21,189 nucleotides of DNA, taken from a virus. The number at the start of each line of letters is the position of its first letter. The stretch's first letter is position 1. Shown in pieces: positions 11,730 to 18,705 of this stretch. The notes below the pieces were generated by a model. The model saw nothing but the letters and a program-made list of their open reading frames with translations, had not been told where the DNA came from and searched no databases. The DNA lies in IMG/VR virus record IMGVR_UViG_3300042894_000637, positions 1 to 21,189 of that record, one strand, 5' to 3'. The translations under genes and the position numbers were made by a program.

Positions 11730-11928
11730 TTTAAAACCGCCCAATACTTCCCATATGGAAGGAACTTCTCAACAAGATTTAATCACACTCCTGCAAGAGG
11801 AACGTGATGCTGCCCGTGCTGAACTGATAGCATATGACTCCTTGCATGGTAGGATAACACTAAAGCAAGCAGCTAAACTAAGACAATGGGGATACCTAAT
11901 AAAGGAGGATTCAATTGGCAAAAGATAA
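11722..11928 (+). CDS. Small charged helical protein, 68 aa
   Basis: The ATG at 11722 is chosen because GAGGAAGG (11705-11712) lies about ten bases upstream; an in-frame ATG at 11704 has no such site. The protein has a helix rich in Glu/Arg (DLITLLQEERDAARAELIAY) followed by RITLKQAAKLRQWGYLI, whose helix-turn layout recalls a small DNA-binding element, though this is speculative. It overlaps the deaminase-like gene by eight bases. Confidence 0.65.
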   Translation: MDDLKPPNTSHMEGTSQQDLITLLQEERDAARAELIAYDSLHGRITLKQAAKLRQWGYLIKEDSIGKR

Positions 11929-12073
11929 ACCTTGGCTCAAAGCTAAGAAGCGTGACAAGTCACAGTCAGGTAAGGGTGATAAGTATCGCCCCGTTGATCG
12001 TGAAACTTATGAAAAAAATTATGAAGCTATCTTTGGTAAACCAAAAGAAATAAATAAAGATGAATCTAAATGA
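11915..12073 (+). CDS. Small basic protein with TTG start, 52 aa
   Basis: A near-consensus AAAGGAGG (11902-11909) is followed five bases later by TTG at 11915, opening a frame of 52 codons up to TGA at 12071-12073; no ATG fits. The product begins (M)AKDKPWLKAKKRDKSQSGK, is Lys-rich, and ends YEKNYEAIFGKPKEINKDES. The segment YRPVDRETYEKNYEAIFGK resembles small conserved phage proteins that I cannot name. It overlaps both neighbours by 14 bases and fills what would otherwise be a gap. Confidence 0.7.
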   Translation: MAKDKPWLKAKKRDKSQSGKGDKYRPVDRETYEKNYEAIFGKPKEINKDESK

Positions 12074-12269
12074 ACTGGAAGAACTGGTATATGATCTGGC
12101 AGCACTTAGTCACAAGCTTGGTCGTATTGAAACGGATGGTACGACAAGTCAAAACAAGTACGATAAATTGGTTGACGAGCGTAACGATATCAAGGCATTA
12201 ATTAAATCTGGCTTTAATCAAATGTCAGACAACACCACCTTAGGGTGGGGCAAGGGTAAAGATGAGTGA
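12060..12269 (+). CDS. Small coiled-coil hypothetical protein, 69 aa
   Basis: The ATG at 12060 overlaps the TTG-started gene by 14 bases. The sequence is a helical hairpin-like protein: MNLNELEELVYDLAALSHKL, a Thr/Gly turn, then YDKLVDERNDIKALIKSGF. Leu/Ile spacing suggests a coiled coil. The tail is Gly-Lys rich (GWGKGKDE). It overlaps the next gene by eight bases. No family recognised. Confidence 0.65.
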   Translation: MNLNELEELVYDLAALSHKLGRIETDGTTSQNKYDKLVDERNDIKALIKSGFNQMSDNTTLGWGKGKDE

Positions 12270-12543
12270 ACGAGATGGATGGTTGCAGATGAATTTTCCT
12301 GTTGGTTCTTTCATAGTACATTCGGATGATGCTGGTATCGGTGGTGATGATAGACTATACCTACGCATTCAGATGTCTAATAAGAATGTTAACTTTATTG
12401 TTTATGCCTCTGAGGATCCTAATGGATATCGAACAGATGAAGATCAGGCTATAGCAAGCTTTTGTTTTAGCCCAGAGTTTCTTATCAAGCTAGCAAAGAT
12501 CGGATCAATTGATTTAAATGAGTCTATTCCAAAGCAAGACTGA
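12262..12543 (+). CDS. Hypothetical protein, 93 aa
   Basis: AAGGG (12253-12257) precedes the ATG at 12262. The sequence alternates polar and hydrophobic residues (FPVGSFIVHSDDAGIGGDDR; LYLRIQMSNKNVNFIVYAS), suggesting a beta-rich domain, followed by a short helix (SPEFLIKLAKIG). It ends inside the primase-helicase gene, 26 bases after that gene's start. Function unknown; its position suggests a replication-linked role. Confidence 0.7.
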   Translation: MSERDGWLQMNFPVGSFIVHSDDAGIGGDDRLYLRIQMSNKNVNFIVYASEDPNGYRTDEDQAIASFCFSPEFLIKLAKIGSIDLNESIPKQD

Positions 12544-14248
12544 GTGTCCACGCTGTGTACAGAATGGTGCAGATCGTAGTGGTGACAACCTTGCAGTCTA
12601 TGATGATCATGTGTATTGTTTTAAATGCAAGTATTACCGCTCTTCTAAAGGAACAGAGATGACAGATGAACTTACTACAACAACCCCTAAAGAATTTAAA
12701 GTGCTCACTGGTTCTTACATTGATCTTGAGGATCGCGGCGTTACGGAAAAGACTTGCCGCATGTATGGCTATCAGGTAGCCAAGATTAATGGCAAGGAAG
12801 TACACATTGCTAACTACTATCAAAGTGGTGAGCTATTAGGACAACACCTTCGCGGTCCTAACAAACAGTTTGCTTGGCGTGGTAGTGCCAAAGGTTTAGA
12901 ACTCTTTGGTCAGAACCTATGGAAGGCAGGAGGCAAGCGGCTTATCATTACTGAGGGTGAGATTGATTGTATGACAGTCAACCAAGTACTCGGTGGTACA
13001 TGGGCTGTCGTGTCTATCCCCAATGGTGCTACCTCTGCAGCCAAGTCTATCAAAGAGAATCTTGAGTTCATTAACTCATACGCTGAAGTTGTCCTATGCT
13101 TTGATATGGATGAGGCAGGACAGAAAGCTACTATGGAAGTTGCTGATCTACTTCCTCCGGGTAAGTGCAAGATTGCTAAGCTTCCGTACAAGGATGCTAG
13201 TGAGTGCTACATGAATGCTCAGACCAAGCAATTGGTATCAGCACTATGGGAAGCACAGCAGTATTCTCCTGATGAGATCATGCACATCTCTAAAGTTATC
13301 ACAGACTCACAGTCTATGAACCATGCTCGTGTCTATCCTTTCCCTTACGATGGTCTATCAGAGTTCCTGATTGGTCAGCGTAGTGGAGAGATTACACTAT
13401 GGGCATCCGGTACTGGGTCTGGTAAGTCTACTATACTTCGTGAGCTTATGATGCATCACTTAGTAGAGGGTCGTAGTGTTGGGTGTATCATGCTTGAGGA
13501 ATCTCCGCAGGAAACTATGGATGATATGATCAGCTTGATACTTAACAAACCAGTCCGTGCTATTAGAGCAGGACGAATGATGAATGAATTGCGTACCATG
13601 CTTGGCAAGAAACAAATCAACATGGCTATGGTTGATGATCTTACTGATGAGGAATACGCAGCAGCTAAGGCACAACTGTGTGGCACAAACTTCTATGTGT
13701 ATGACCACTTAGGTAACAGTGCAATGGCTAATCTGCTGGCTCGTATGGAGTTCATGGCAACCTCCCTCAAGGTGGATGTCATTGTGCTTGACCATATCAC
13801 CGCCGCTGCTGCAGGACTTATGAGTATGCAGACTAAAGATGTCGAGGGTGGTAACTCAGAGCGTATCATTATTGATACACTCATGAAGGAACTCCGTGCT
13901 ATTGCTGTGCGTACAGGTGTGCATGTAGACATCGTATCACAACTAAAGAAGAGTGACAAGGCATACGAAGAGGGTGACCGTATTACCCTGCAAGATCTGC
14001 GTGGCTCAGGTGCATTGGCATCTGTACCTAACACAGTCATTGCTTTGGAGAGAGATCGACAGAACACAGACGAGAAGATTGCTAACACTACACTAGTGCG
14101 TGTACTCAAGAACCGTCTGACTGGTCGAGCAGGTATTGCAAGTACATTATATTATGACCATGTGTCAGGCAGACTAGAAGAAATTGGATTCGCTATTGCT
14201 GAGGATGGCTCAGTAGTGTTTGAACCCGAACAACAACAGGAGTTCTAA
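12518..14248 (+). CDS. T7 gp4-like DNA primase-helicase, 576 aa
   Basis: It unwinds the fork and makes RNA primers. The zinc motif is C10-x2-C13 ... C34-x2-C37 (T7 C17, C20, C36, C39). The TOPRIM domain has LIITEGEIDCMTV and VVLCFDMDEAGQKA. The helicase has Walker A ASGTGSGKST (K303), Walker B VDVIVLDH, the SQLKKSD sensor region and LRGSGAL. Total length matches T7 gp4 (566 aa). The C-terminus ends in acidic/Gln-rich PEQQQEF with a final aromatic, as T7 gp4 uses to bind its polymerase. The zinc site at residue 10 fixes the start near 12518. It overlaps the preceding gene and joins the polymerase through TAATG. Confidence 0.96.
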   Translation: MSLFQSKTECPRCVQNGADRSGDNLAVYDDHVYCFKCKYYRSSKGTEMTDELTTTTPKEFKVLTGSYIDLEDRGVTEKTCRMYGYQVAKINGKEVHIANYYQSGELLGQHLRGPNKQFAWRGSAKGLELFGQNLWKAGGKRLIITEGEIDCMTVNQVLGGTWAVVSIPNGATSAAKSIKENLEFINSYAEVVLCFDMDEAGQKATMEVADLLPPGKCKIAKLPYKDASECYMNAQTKQLVSALWEAQQYSPDEIMHISKVITDSQSMNHARVYPFPYDGLSEFLIGQRSGEITLWASGTGSGKSTILRELMMHHLVEGRSVGCIMLEESPQETMDDMISLILNKPVRAIRAGRMMNELRTMLGKKQINMAMVDDLTDEEYAAAKAQLCGTNFYVYDHLGNSAMANLLARMEFMATSLKVDVIVLDHITAAAAGLMSMQTKDVEGGNSERIIIDTLMKELRAIAVRTGVHVDIVSQLKKSDKAYEEGDRITLQDLRGSGALASVPNTVIALERDRQNTDEKIANTTLVRVLKNRLTGRAGIASTLYYDHVSGRLEEIGFAIAEDGSVVFEPEQQQEF

Positions 14249-15939
14249 TGAAAGTATGCGTACTTGATATTGAAGGAAATGGTTTAGCTGAGTTGATATT
14301 AGATTCTAAAGGTAATCCTCACAAGGAAGTTACTCGTGTATTATGTGCAGCTACCAAGATTCCTAATCAAGAACCAGTACTTTGGTTAGAACATCAGATG
14401 CCTGAGCTTGTAAATTACCTCAAACAATTTGATGTTATTATCGGTCACAACATCTTGGGGTATGACTACCCGGTCATGCGTAGGCTGTACAATATGACTA
14501 TGCCTAAGCGTATTGTTGATACACTGATCATCAGCAAGCTAATGCATCCAGACATCAACACCCACCCATTCAAAGACAACTCACTCAAGTCATGGGGTAT
14601 ACATCTTAACTTTCCTAAGTCAGAGTATACCTTGGGCTGGACTAGTTATAATCTAGAGATGGGCAAGTACTGTCAGCAAGACACTCGACTTGGCGAAGCT
14701 ATCTTCAACAAGCAAAAGAGTTTCATATCAGACAACAAAGCTATTGTATCTTTCGAGCATACAGTATCTACAATATTAATGGAGCAAGTGTGCAATGGAT
14801 TTAATTATGACCTTGATGCCGGAGAAGAGTTGTATAAAAACCTTATGTTGGAAAAGCTTGGTATCGAAGATGAAATGCGTCAAGTCTTCCCTGACCGGGT
14901 TATCATTAGACATTCGCCCAAGACAGGCAAGAGACTCAAAGACAAAGTAGATACTTTTAATCCCGGTTCTCGACAACAAATAGCTAACCGTCTTACCGAA
15001 AGGTATGGATGGAAACCACAAGAAACTGAGAAGGGAAACCCAAAGGTAGATGAATCCGTGTTGGCTGTGTTAGACTATCCAGAAGCAAAGACACTCGTAA
15101 AGTATTTCAATGCAATCAAGTTAATGGGTATGGTTGAGGACTGGAACAGTCGATCAATCAATAGTCGAGACAAGCGTATACATGGCAACATCAATCCACA
15201 GGGTGCAGCGACAGGTCGTTGTACTCATAGTCAGCCCAACATAGCACAGGTAAGTGGTGACCACAGAGCAAGAGAACTCTGGCTATGTGATCCCAAGCAG
15301 GTGTTAGTTGGTGCTGACTTGTCGGGGCTAGAGCTTCGTATGCTTGCCCACTTCATGGCTAAGTATGACAACGGTGAATATGGTAAAGTACTCCTAACAG
15401 GAGACATTCATACACACAATCAGAAGGCAGCTGGACTCAGCTCACGAGCATTAGCAAAGTCTTTCATCTATGCGTACCTCTATGGTGCGGGTGACAAGAA
15501 GATTGCTTTAGTTTGTAGTTGTAGTATTGGTGAGGCTAGAGGATTACGCGAACGCTTTCAGAAAGAAATCCCAGCACTAGCTAAGGTACAGGACATGGTA
15601 AAGTATGAAGCACTCAAGCACAAGGGTGTACTCCTGCCTGATGGTAGGCGTGTACCCGTGCGTAGCGAACACGCTGCCCTCAACACCCTGCTGCAGGGTT
15701 CAGGAGCCATCGTAAGCAAGTACTGGATGGTCGAGGCGTTCAAGGCTATCAAGCCCGCAGGAGCCAAGCAGCTGGCTTATGTGCATGACGAACTACAGTA
15801 CTCATGTCCGGCAGATACTGCCGATGTATTTGGTAAAGCTGTTACTGCCGCTGCTACTACAGCAGGTGAGATGTTAAAGATGAATATTCGTATTGATGCA
15901 GAGTACTGCATTGGTAAGTGCTGGGCTGATACACATTAA
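14248..15939 (+). CDS. Family A (T7-type) replicative DNA polymerase with 3'-5' exonuclease, 563 aa
   Basis: Exo I is D7-I-E9, Exo II is HNILGYD (D73), Exo III is YCQQD (D145). Polymerase motif A is GADLSGLELR (D357; T7 D475), motif B is RALAKSFIYAYLYGAG (R400, K404, Y408, same spacing as T7 R518, K522, Y526), motif C is YVHDE (D514; T7 D654). NPQGAATGRCTH matches the T7 N-P-x-G-A-x-T-G-R region. It is about 140 residues shorter than T7 gp5 (704), so the thioredoxin-binding insertion of the thumb appears reduced or absent. AGGAG sits before the TAATG start. Confidence 0.96.
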   Translation: MKVCVLDIEGNGLAELILDSKGNPHKEVTRVLCAATKIPNQEPVLWLEHQMPELVNYLKQFDVIIGHNILGYDYPVMRRLYNMTMPKRIVDTLIISKLMHPDINTHPFKDNSLKSWGIHLNFPKSEYTLGWTSYNLEMGKYCQQDTRLGEAIFNKQKSFISDNKAIVSFEHTVSTILMEQVCNGFNYDLDAGEELYKNLMLEKLGIEDEMRQVFPDRVIIRHSPKTGKRLKDKVDTFNPGSRQQIANRLTERYGWKPQETEKGNPKVDESVLAVLDYPEAKTLVKYFNAIKLMGMVEDWNSRSINSRDKRIHGNINPQGAATGRCTHSQPNIAQVSGDHRARELWLCDPKQVLVGADLSGLELRMLAHFMAKYDNGEYGKVLLTGDIHTHNQKAAGLSSRALAKSFIYAYLYGAGDKKIALVCSCSIGEARGLRERFQKEIPALAKVQDMVKYEALKHKGVLLPDGRRVPVRSEHAALNTLLQGSGAIVSKYWMVEAFKAIKPAGAKQLAYVHDELQYSCPADTADVFGKAVTAAATTAGEMLKMNIRIDAEYCIGKCWADTH

Positions 15940-15947
15940 GGAGACAC

Positions 15948-16280
15948 ATGTCTAAGTTAGAATTATATATTGCTGGTCCTATGAGAGGGTATCCTAACCA
16001 TAACTTTGAGGCTTTCTATAAGGCTGAGAAGAAGTGGACTAAGAATCCTGCGGTAACTAAGATACACAATCCCGCTAAGATGGATGAGGATGAAGGGTTT
16101 GATCCCTCTACTGTTGAGGATTCATTAGATCATCTTCGTGCTTGCATGAAGCGTGACATTGATGCTATCCTTCAATGTACTGGGATGGTAATGCTCTGTG
16201 GTTGGGAGCATTCGGAAGGTGCGAGGGTTGAACATTCACTAGCTACATATCTAGGGATGCCGATCTTCTATGAAAGTTAA
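15948..16280 (+). CDS. DUF4406 / nucleoside 2-deoxyribosyltransferase-like protein, 110 aa
   Basis: LYIAGPMRGYPNHNFEAFYK at the start, a central acidic region with VEDSLDHLRACMKRDIDAIL, and VMLCGWEHSEGARVEHSLAT near the end form the DUF4406 pattern (Y-I-A-G-P-M-R-G ... L-x-G-W-x-x-S-x-G-A-x-x-E). The family is related to nucleoside 2-deoxyribosyltransferases, so a nucleotide-salvage role is the usual guess; the activity of phage members is not established. AAGGAGA lies upstream. The end overlaps the next start by 11 nt. Confidence 0.85.
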   Translation: MSKLELYIAGPMRGYPNHNFEAFYKAEKKWTKNPAVTKIHNPAKMDEDEGFDPSTVEDSLDHLRACMKRDIDAILQCTGMVMLCGWEHSEGARVEHSLATYLGMPIFYES

Positions 16281-16773
16281 TGGAAGAATTGTATTCTACA
16301 ACTTCAAGAAGGTACAAGGGTGGCGATACTATGCCATTCGTTTACTATCTTGGAGCCGTCATACTCATGCTCACATTGAGTTTGATCTAAGTATACCATT
16401 TGCTTTTGTAGTGGTAGATCGTAAGCCAGTAAAGGTAATGAGACTTGCCAATCTTAAACAACTAAAGATAAGCAAGTACTATGAGTTTGATCTAGGATCT
16501 ATAGACATGAGTGAAGAAGATATTACTTTTGCTTACAAATATAAACCACTCAATAGTTATAAGATGCTAGTGTATACACTCATAGGTAAACACATTGGTA
16601 TGAAACAACCAACCAATTGTATTACTTTTATATGTGACTATTTAAAATTCAAAGGTTGGGATACACCCAATCTGTTCAACCCTAAACAATTATGGGAAAG
16701 CTTACATGATAACGATAATGATCGGTGGACAGGCAAGAGTCGGGAAGACAACACTAGCAAAGTGGATCAGTGA
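16270..16773 (+). CDS. Permuted papain-like (NlpC/P60, LRAT/YiiX-type) protein, 167 aa
   Basis: A His-rich strand WSRHTHAHIEF (H31, H33, H35) comes before the Cys motif QPTNCITFICDYL (C117), and a tail LFNPKQLWESL follows. His-before-Cys order is that of circularly permuted papain-fold proteins (YiiX, LRAT), some of which act as peptidases, amidases or acyltransferases. Substrate is unknown; a role in cell-wall attack or host-protein processing is speculation. It shares 68 bases with the next gene in another frame, so its last 20 or so residues are constrained by that gene's P-loop. Confidence 0.6.
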   Translation: MKVNGRIVFYNFKKVQGWRYYAIRLLSWSRHTHAHIEFDLSIPFAFVVVDRKPVKVMRLANLKQLKISKYYEFDLGSIDMSEEDITFAYKYKPLNSYKMLVYTLIGKHIGMKQPTNCITFICDYLKFKGWDTPNLFNPKQLWESLHDNDNDRWTGKSREDNTSKVDQ

Positions 16774-17446
16774 GTACGCTTATAACAATAAGTATACACC
16801 AGTGATTGTTCCCTTTGCTGCTGCCCTTAAGGAAGAGGCGGCTAAGAAGGGATACACTAAGGATACCAATCAAGAAGAGTATCGTGAGTTCTGTCAGACC
16901 CTTGGCTCTACTATGAGACAAGAAGATCCAGACTACTGGGTTAAACAATTCCGAATTAAGATTAAGAAACTATATGAGGAAGAGCAAGCTGCTCTAAAAA
17001 CTGACCCATCTATCTGGCATGAGAAGGTTATCATTGTGGATGACTGTCGCTATACCAATGAAATTGCTGCTGCTCGTGACATCCGTGCTCTTACAGTCTT
17101 CATCTCAGCAGGTGAACGTGAACTCCCTGAGGAGTTTGCAGAGTGGAGAACACATGAGTCTGAAGCACTAGCAATTGCTATTGAGACAGGCAATAAACAA
17201 TATGAAGACATGTTTCATTACACACTAAAGAATGATGAGAGTGAGGCAGCATTCAAAACTAAGTGCAATACAAAGTTTGATGAATGGTTTCACCTACTCT
17301 CCGAATCAATGTTAGATGATTTGTGTAACTGTGAGCTGTGCCTATCCTCAAGAGAAGACAGACTACCTGATGGAGATACTGTGTTTAAAGAGATCATGGA
17401 AATTTTTATAGATAAGGAAGACGATGATAAGCCAACCAAGACCTGA
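16706..17446 (+). CDS. P-loop kinase, probable deoxynucleoside monophosphate kinase, 246 aa
   Basis: Walker A is GGQARVGKTT (K14). PFAAALKEEAAKKGYTK, then LGSTMRQEDPDYWVKQF, and a strand-Asp-Asp-x-Arg block VIIVDDCRYTNEI (about residues 109-121) resemble the phage dNMP kinase family (T4 gp1-like), which phosphorylates dNMPs. The family fits the dNTP genes nearby. A C-terminal extension carries CNCELC, a possible metal site. GGGAAAG precedes the ATG at 16706. The alternative in-frame ATG at 16718 has no Shine-Dalgarno. Substrate assignment is inference. Confidence 0.7.
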   Translation: MITIMIGGQARVGKTTLAKWISEYAYNNKYTPVIVPFAAALKEEAAKKGYTKDTNQEEYREFCQTLGSTMRQEDPDYWVKQFRIKIKKLYEEEQAALKTDPSIWHEKVIIVDDCRYTNEIAAARDIRALTVFISAGERELPEEFAEWRTHESEALAIAIETGNKQYEDMFHYTLKNDESEAAFKTKCNTKFDEWFHLLSESMLDDLCNCELCLSSREDRLPDGDTVFKEIMEIFIDKEDDDKPTKT

Positions 17447-18203
17447 TACTGCTGTGCTTGACGGAGACATCATTGCCTATCGTGCTGCCTTTTGGGCAGA
17501 CCAAGAAGGCATTGAGTACCTTGCTGAGCGCATCGAACACGATGTCAAGGCATGGACTCCAGTAGGGGTAACGAAAGTATATGTGGCTATCTCCTGTGAT
17601 CGTAAGGATAACTTCCGTAGACAGGTGTGGGAACCATATAAAGCCCATCGGGATGTGAAGAAACAAGCACCAGATTGTTTATCATATGCTGTTGATTTAA
17701 TTAAACAGAACGACATACTCTTTGTTCCTACCCTAGAGGCTGATGATATTATGGGACTTATGGCTTCAGGCAATAAGGCTATTGCCGTAACCATTGACAA
17801 GGATCTCCGGTCTGTACCGGGGTGGCATTGGAACCCAGACAAAGAAGTTAAACCGCTGGAACTTGATACTTATACCGCTGACTTTAACTTCCACAAGCAG
17901 TGGATCATGGGTGATACGACTGATAATATCCCCGGTATCTGGAAGTGGGGACCTGCCAAGGCAGAGAAGTGGCTTAAGTATGTCCATCCAAGGAACTGGA
18001 CAGCCGCCGTATTGGCAGCTTATGACCAAGCTAAGCCTCAGGAAATGGATAGATATGGATATGATTACTGTCTCGCTATGGCTAGGTGTGTACGCATCCT
18101 TAGACATGGTGAATATAACAAGAAAACTAAGTCCGTACTATTGTTTGACCCAATAGTTGGGGCTACTAAGAGTGATACTCAAGGGAACACTAATGAACAC
18201 TGA
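17424..18203 (+). CDS. T7 gp6-like 5'-3' exonuclease / flap endonuclease, 259 aa
   Basis: It removes RNA primers and degrades DNA 5' ends. FEN-family acidic residues are in order: AVLDGDIIAYR (D13, D15), DRKDNFRRQVWEPYKAHR (the helical arch Arg/Lys region), LEADDIM (E105, D107, D108), IDKD (D125, D127) and MGDTTDNIPG (D164, D167) followed by a helix-hairpin-helix-type KWGPAKAEKWL. Length is close to the T7 exonuclease (about 300). AAGGAAG lies upstream, with a 23-base overlap with the kinase-like gene. Its 3' end carries promoter-like element C and overlaps the dUTPase start. Confidence 0.94.
   Translation: MISQPRPDTAVLDGDIIAYRAAFWADQEGIEYLAERIEHDVKAWTPVGVTKVYVAISCDRKDNFRRQVWEPYKAHRDVKKQAPDCLSYAVDLIKQNDILFVPTLEADDIMGLMASGNKAIAVTIDKDLRSVPGWHWNPDKEVKPLELDTYTADFNFHKQWIMGDTTDNIPGIWKWGPAKAEKWLKYVHPRNWTAAVLAAYDQAKPQEMDRYGYDYCLAMARCVRILRHGEYNKKTKSVLLFDPIVGATKSDTQGNTNEH
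18151..18173 (+). promoter_or_regulatory. Promoter-like element C (candidate phage RNAP promoter)
   Basis: Third exact copy of ATAGTTGGGGCTA (18153-18165), followed by CTAAGAG, so the right half GGGGCTACTAAGAG resembles the T3 CACTAAAGGG end. It lies inside the 3' end of the exonuclease gene yet is fully conserved, and ends 27 nt before the dUTPase ATG, the same distance as element A. It would drive dUTPase and RNR. Confidence 0.6.
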
Positions 18204-18705
18204 TGTAAACCAATACAACACTGAGTCTATAACTATTGTTAATCCAAACAATTACAATACTTCTACTTATACCCATAGCGATTCTAAGATCCCTATGGTA
18301 CTCCATGATAGAGACTGTGCTCCAGCCTACCATACCAAGGGTGCAGCCGGGGCTGATCTTAAGATCACTACGGACACTACGCTACTCCCCGGAGTAGTAA
18401 CTAGAGTACCCACAGGGGTTAGCTTAGCTATCCCTGAGGGCTATGTAGGTTTACTCTTTATGAGATCAGGTCTTTCTAACAAGGGAATCAACTTAGCCAA
18501 CTCAGTTGGTGTCATTGATTCTGATTATCGTGGTGAGATTTGGTTACCACTTATTAACAATTCAACAATAACACACACTCTTAAACGGGGTGATCGTGTT
18601 GCACAGATTGCCTTCATGCCCGTTACACAGTTCTCGTTTGTCTCTGTAGATAAACTTCCTAATACTGTGCGAGGCGAAGGTAAGTTTGGGAGTACAGGAG
18701 TCTAA
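18193..18705 (+). CDS. dut: dUTPase (dUTP nucleotidohydrolase), 170 aa
   Basis: It hydrolyses dUTP to dUMP, protecting DNA from uracil and feeding ThyX. All five trimeric dUTPase motifs appear: I AGADL (D55), II MRSGLS (R91, S92), III GVIDSDYRGE (D109), IV DRVAQIAF and V RGEGKFGSTG (160-169). Motif V has K where most have G. The N-terminal ~30 residues are an Asn/Thr/Tyr-rich extension beyond the usual start. I chose the ATG at 18193 over one at 18157 because AAGGGAA (18180-18186) fits it and element C lies upstream. It overlaps the exonuclease by 11 nt. Confidence 0.95.
   Translation: MNTDVNQYNTESITIVNPNNYNTSTYTHSDSKIPMVLHDRDCAPAYHTKGAAGADLKITTDTTLLPGVVTRVPTGVSLAIPEGYVGLLFMRSGLSNKGINLANSVGVIDSDYRGEIWLPLINNSTITHTLKRGDRVAQIAFMPVTQFSFVSVDKLPNTVRGEGKFGSTGV

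Noticed and set aside
13693-14109. 138-codon open frame on the minus strand
   Set aside because: It lies wholly inside the primase-helicase helicase domain on the opposite strand, is Ser/Thr-rich as expected of an antisense shadow, and has no ribosome binding site context.
15307-15345. GGGGCTAGAG promoter-like match in the polymerase gene
   Set aside because: It encodes the invariant motif A residues (D-L-S-G-L-E-L-R), lacks the ATAGTT left half, and is not near a start codon.
17477-17842. 121-codon minus-strand frame, and a 120-codon plus frame at 17794-18156
   Set aside because: Both are shadows of the exonuclease, whose catalytic motifs are clear in its own frame.
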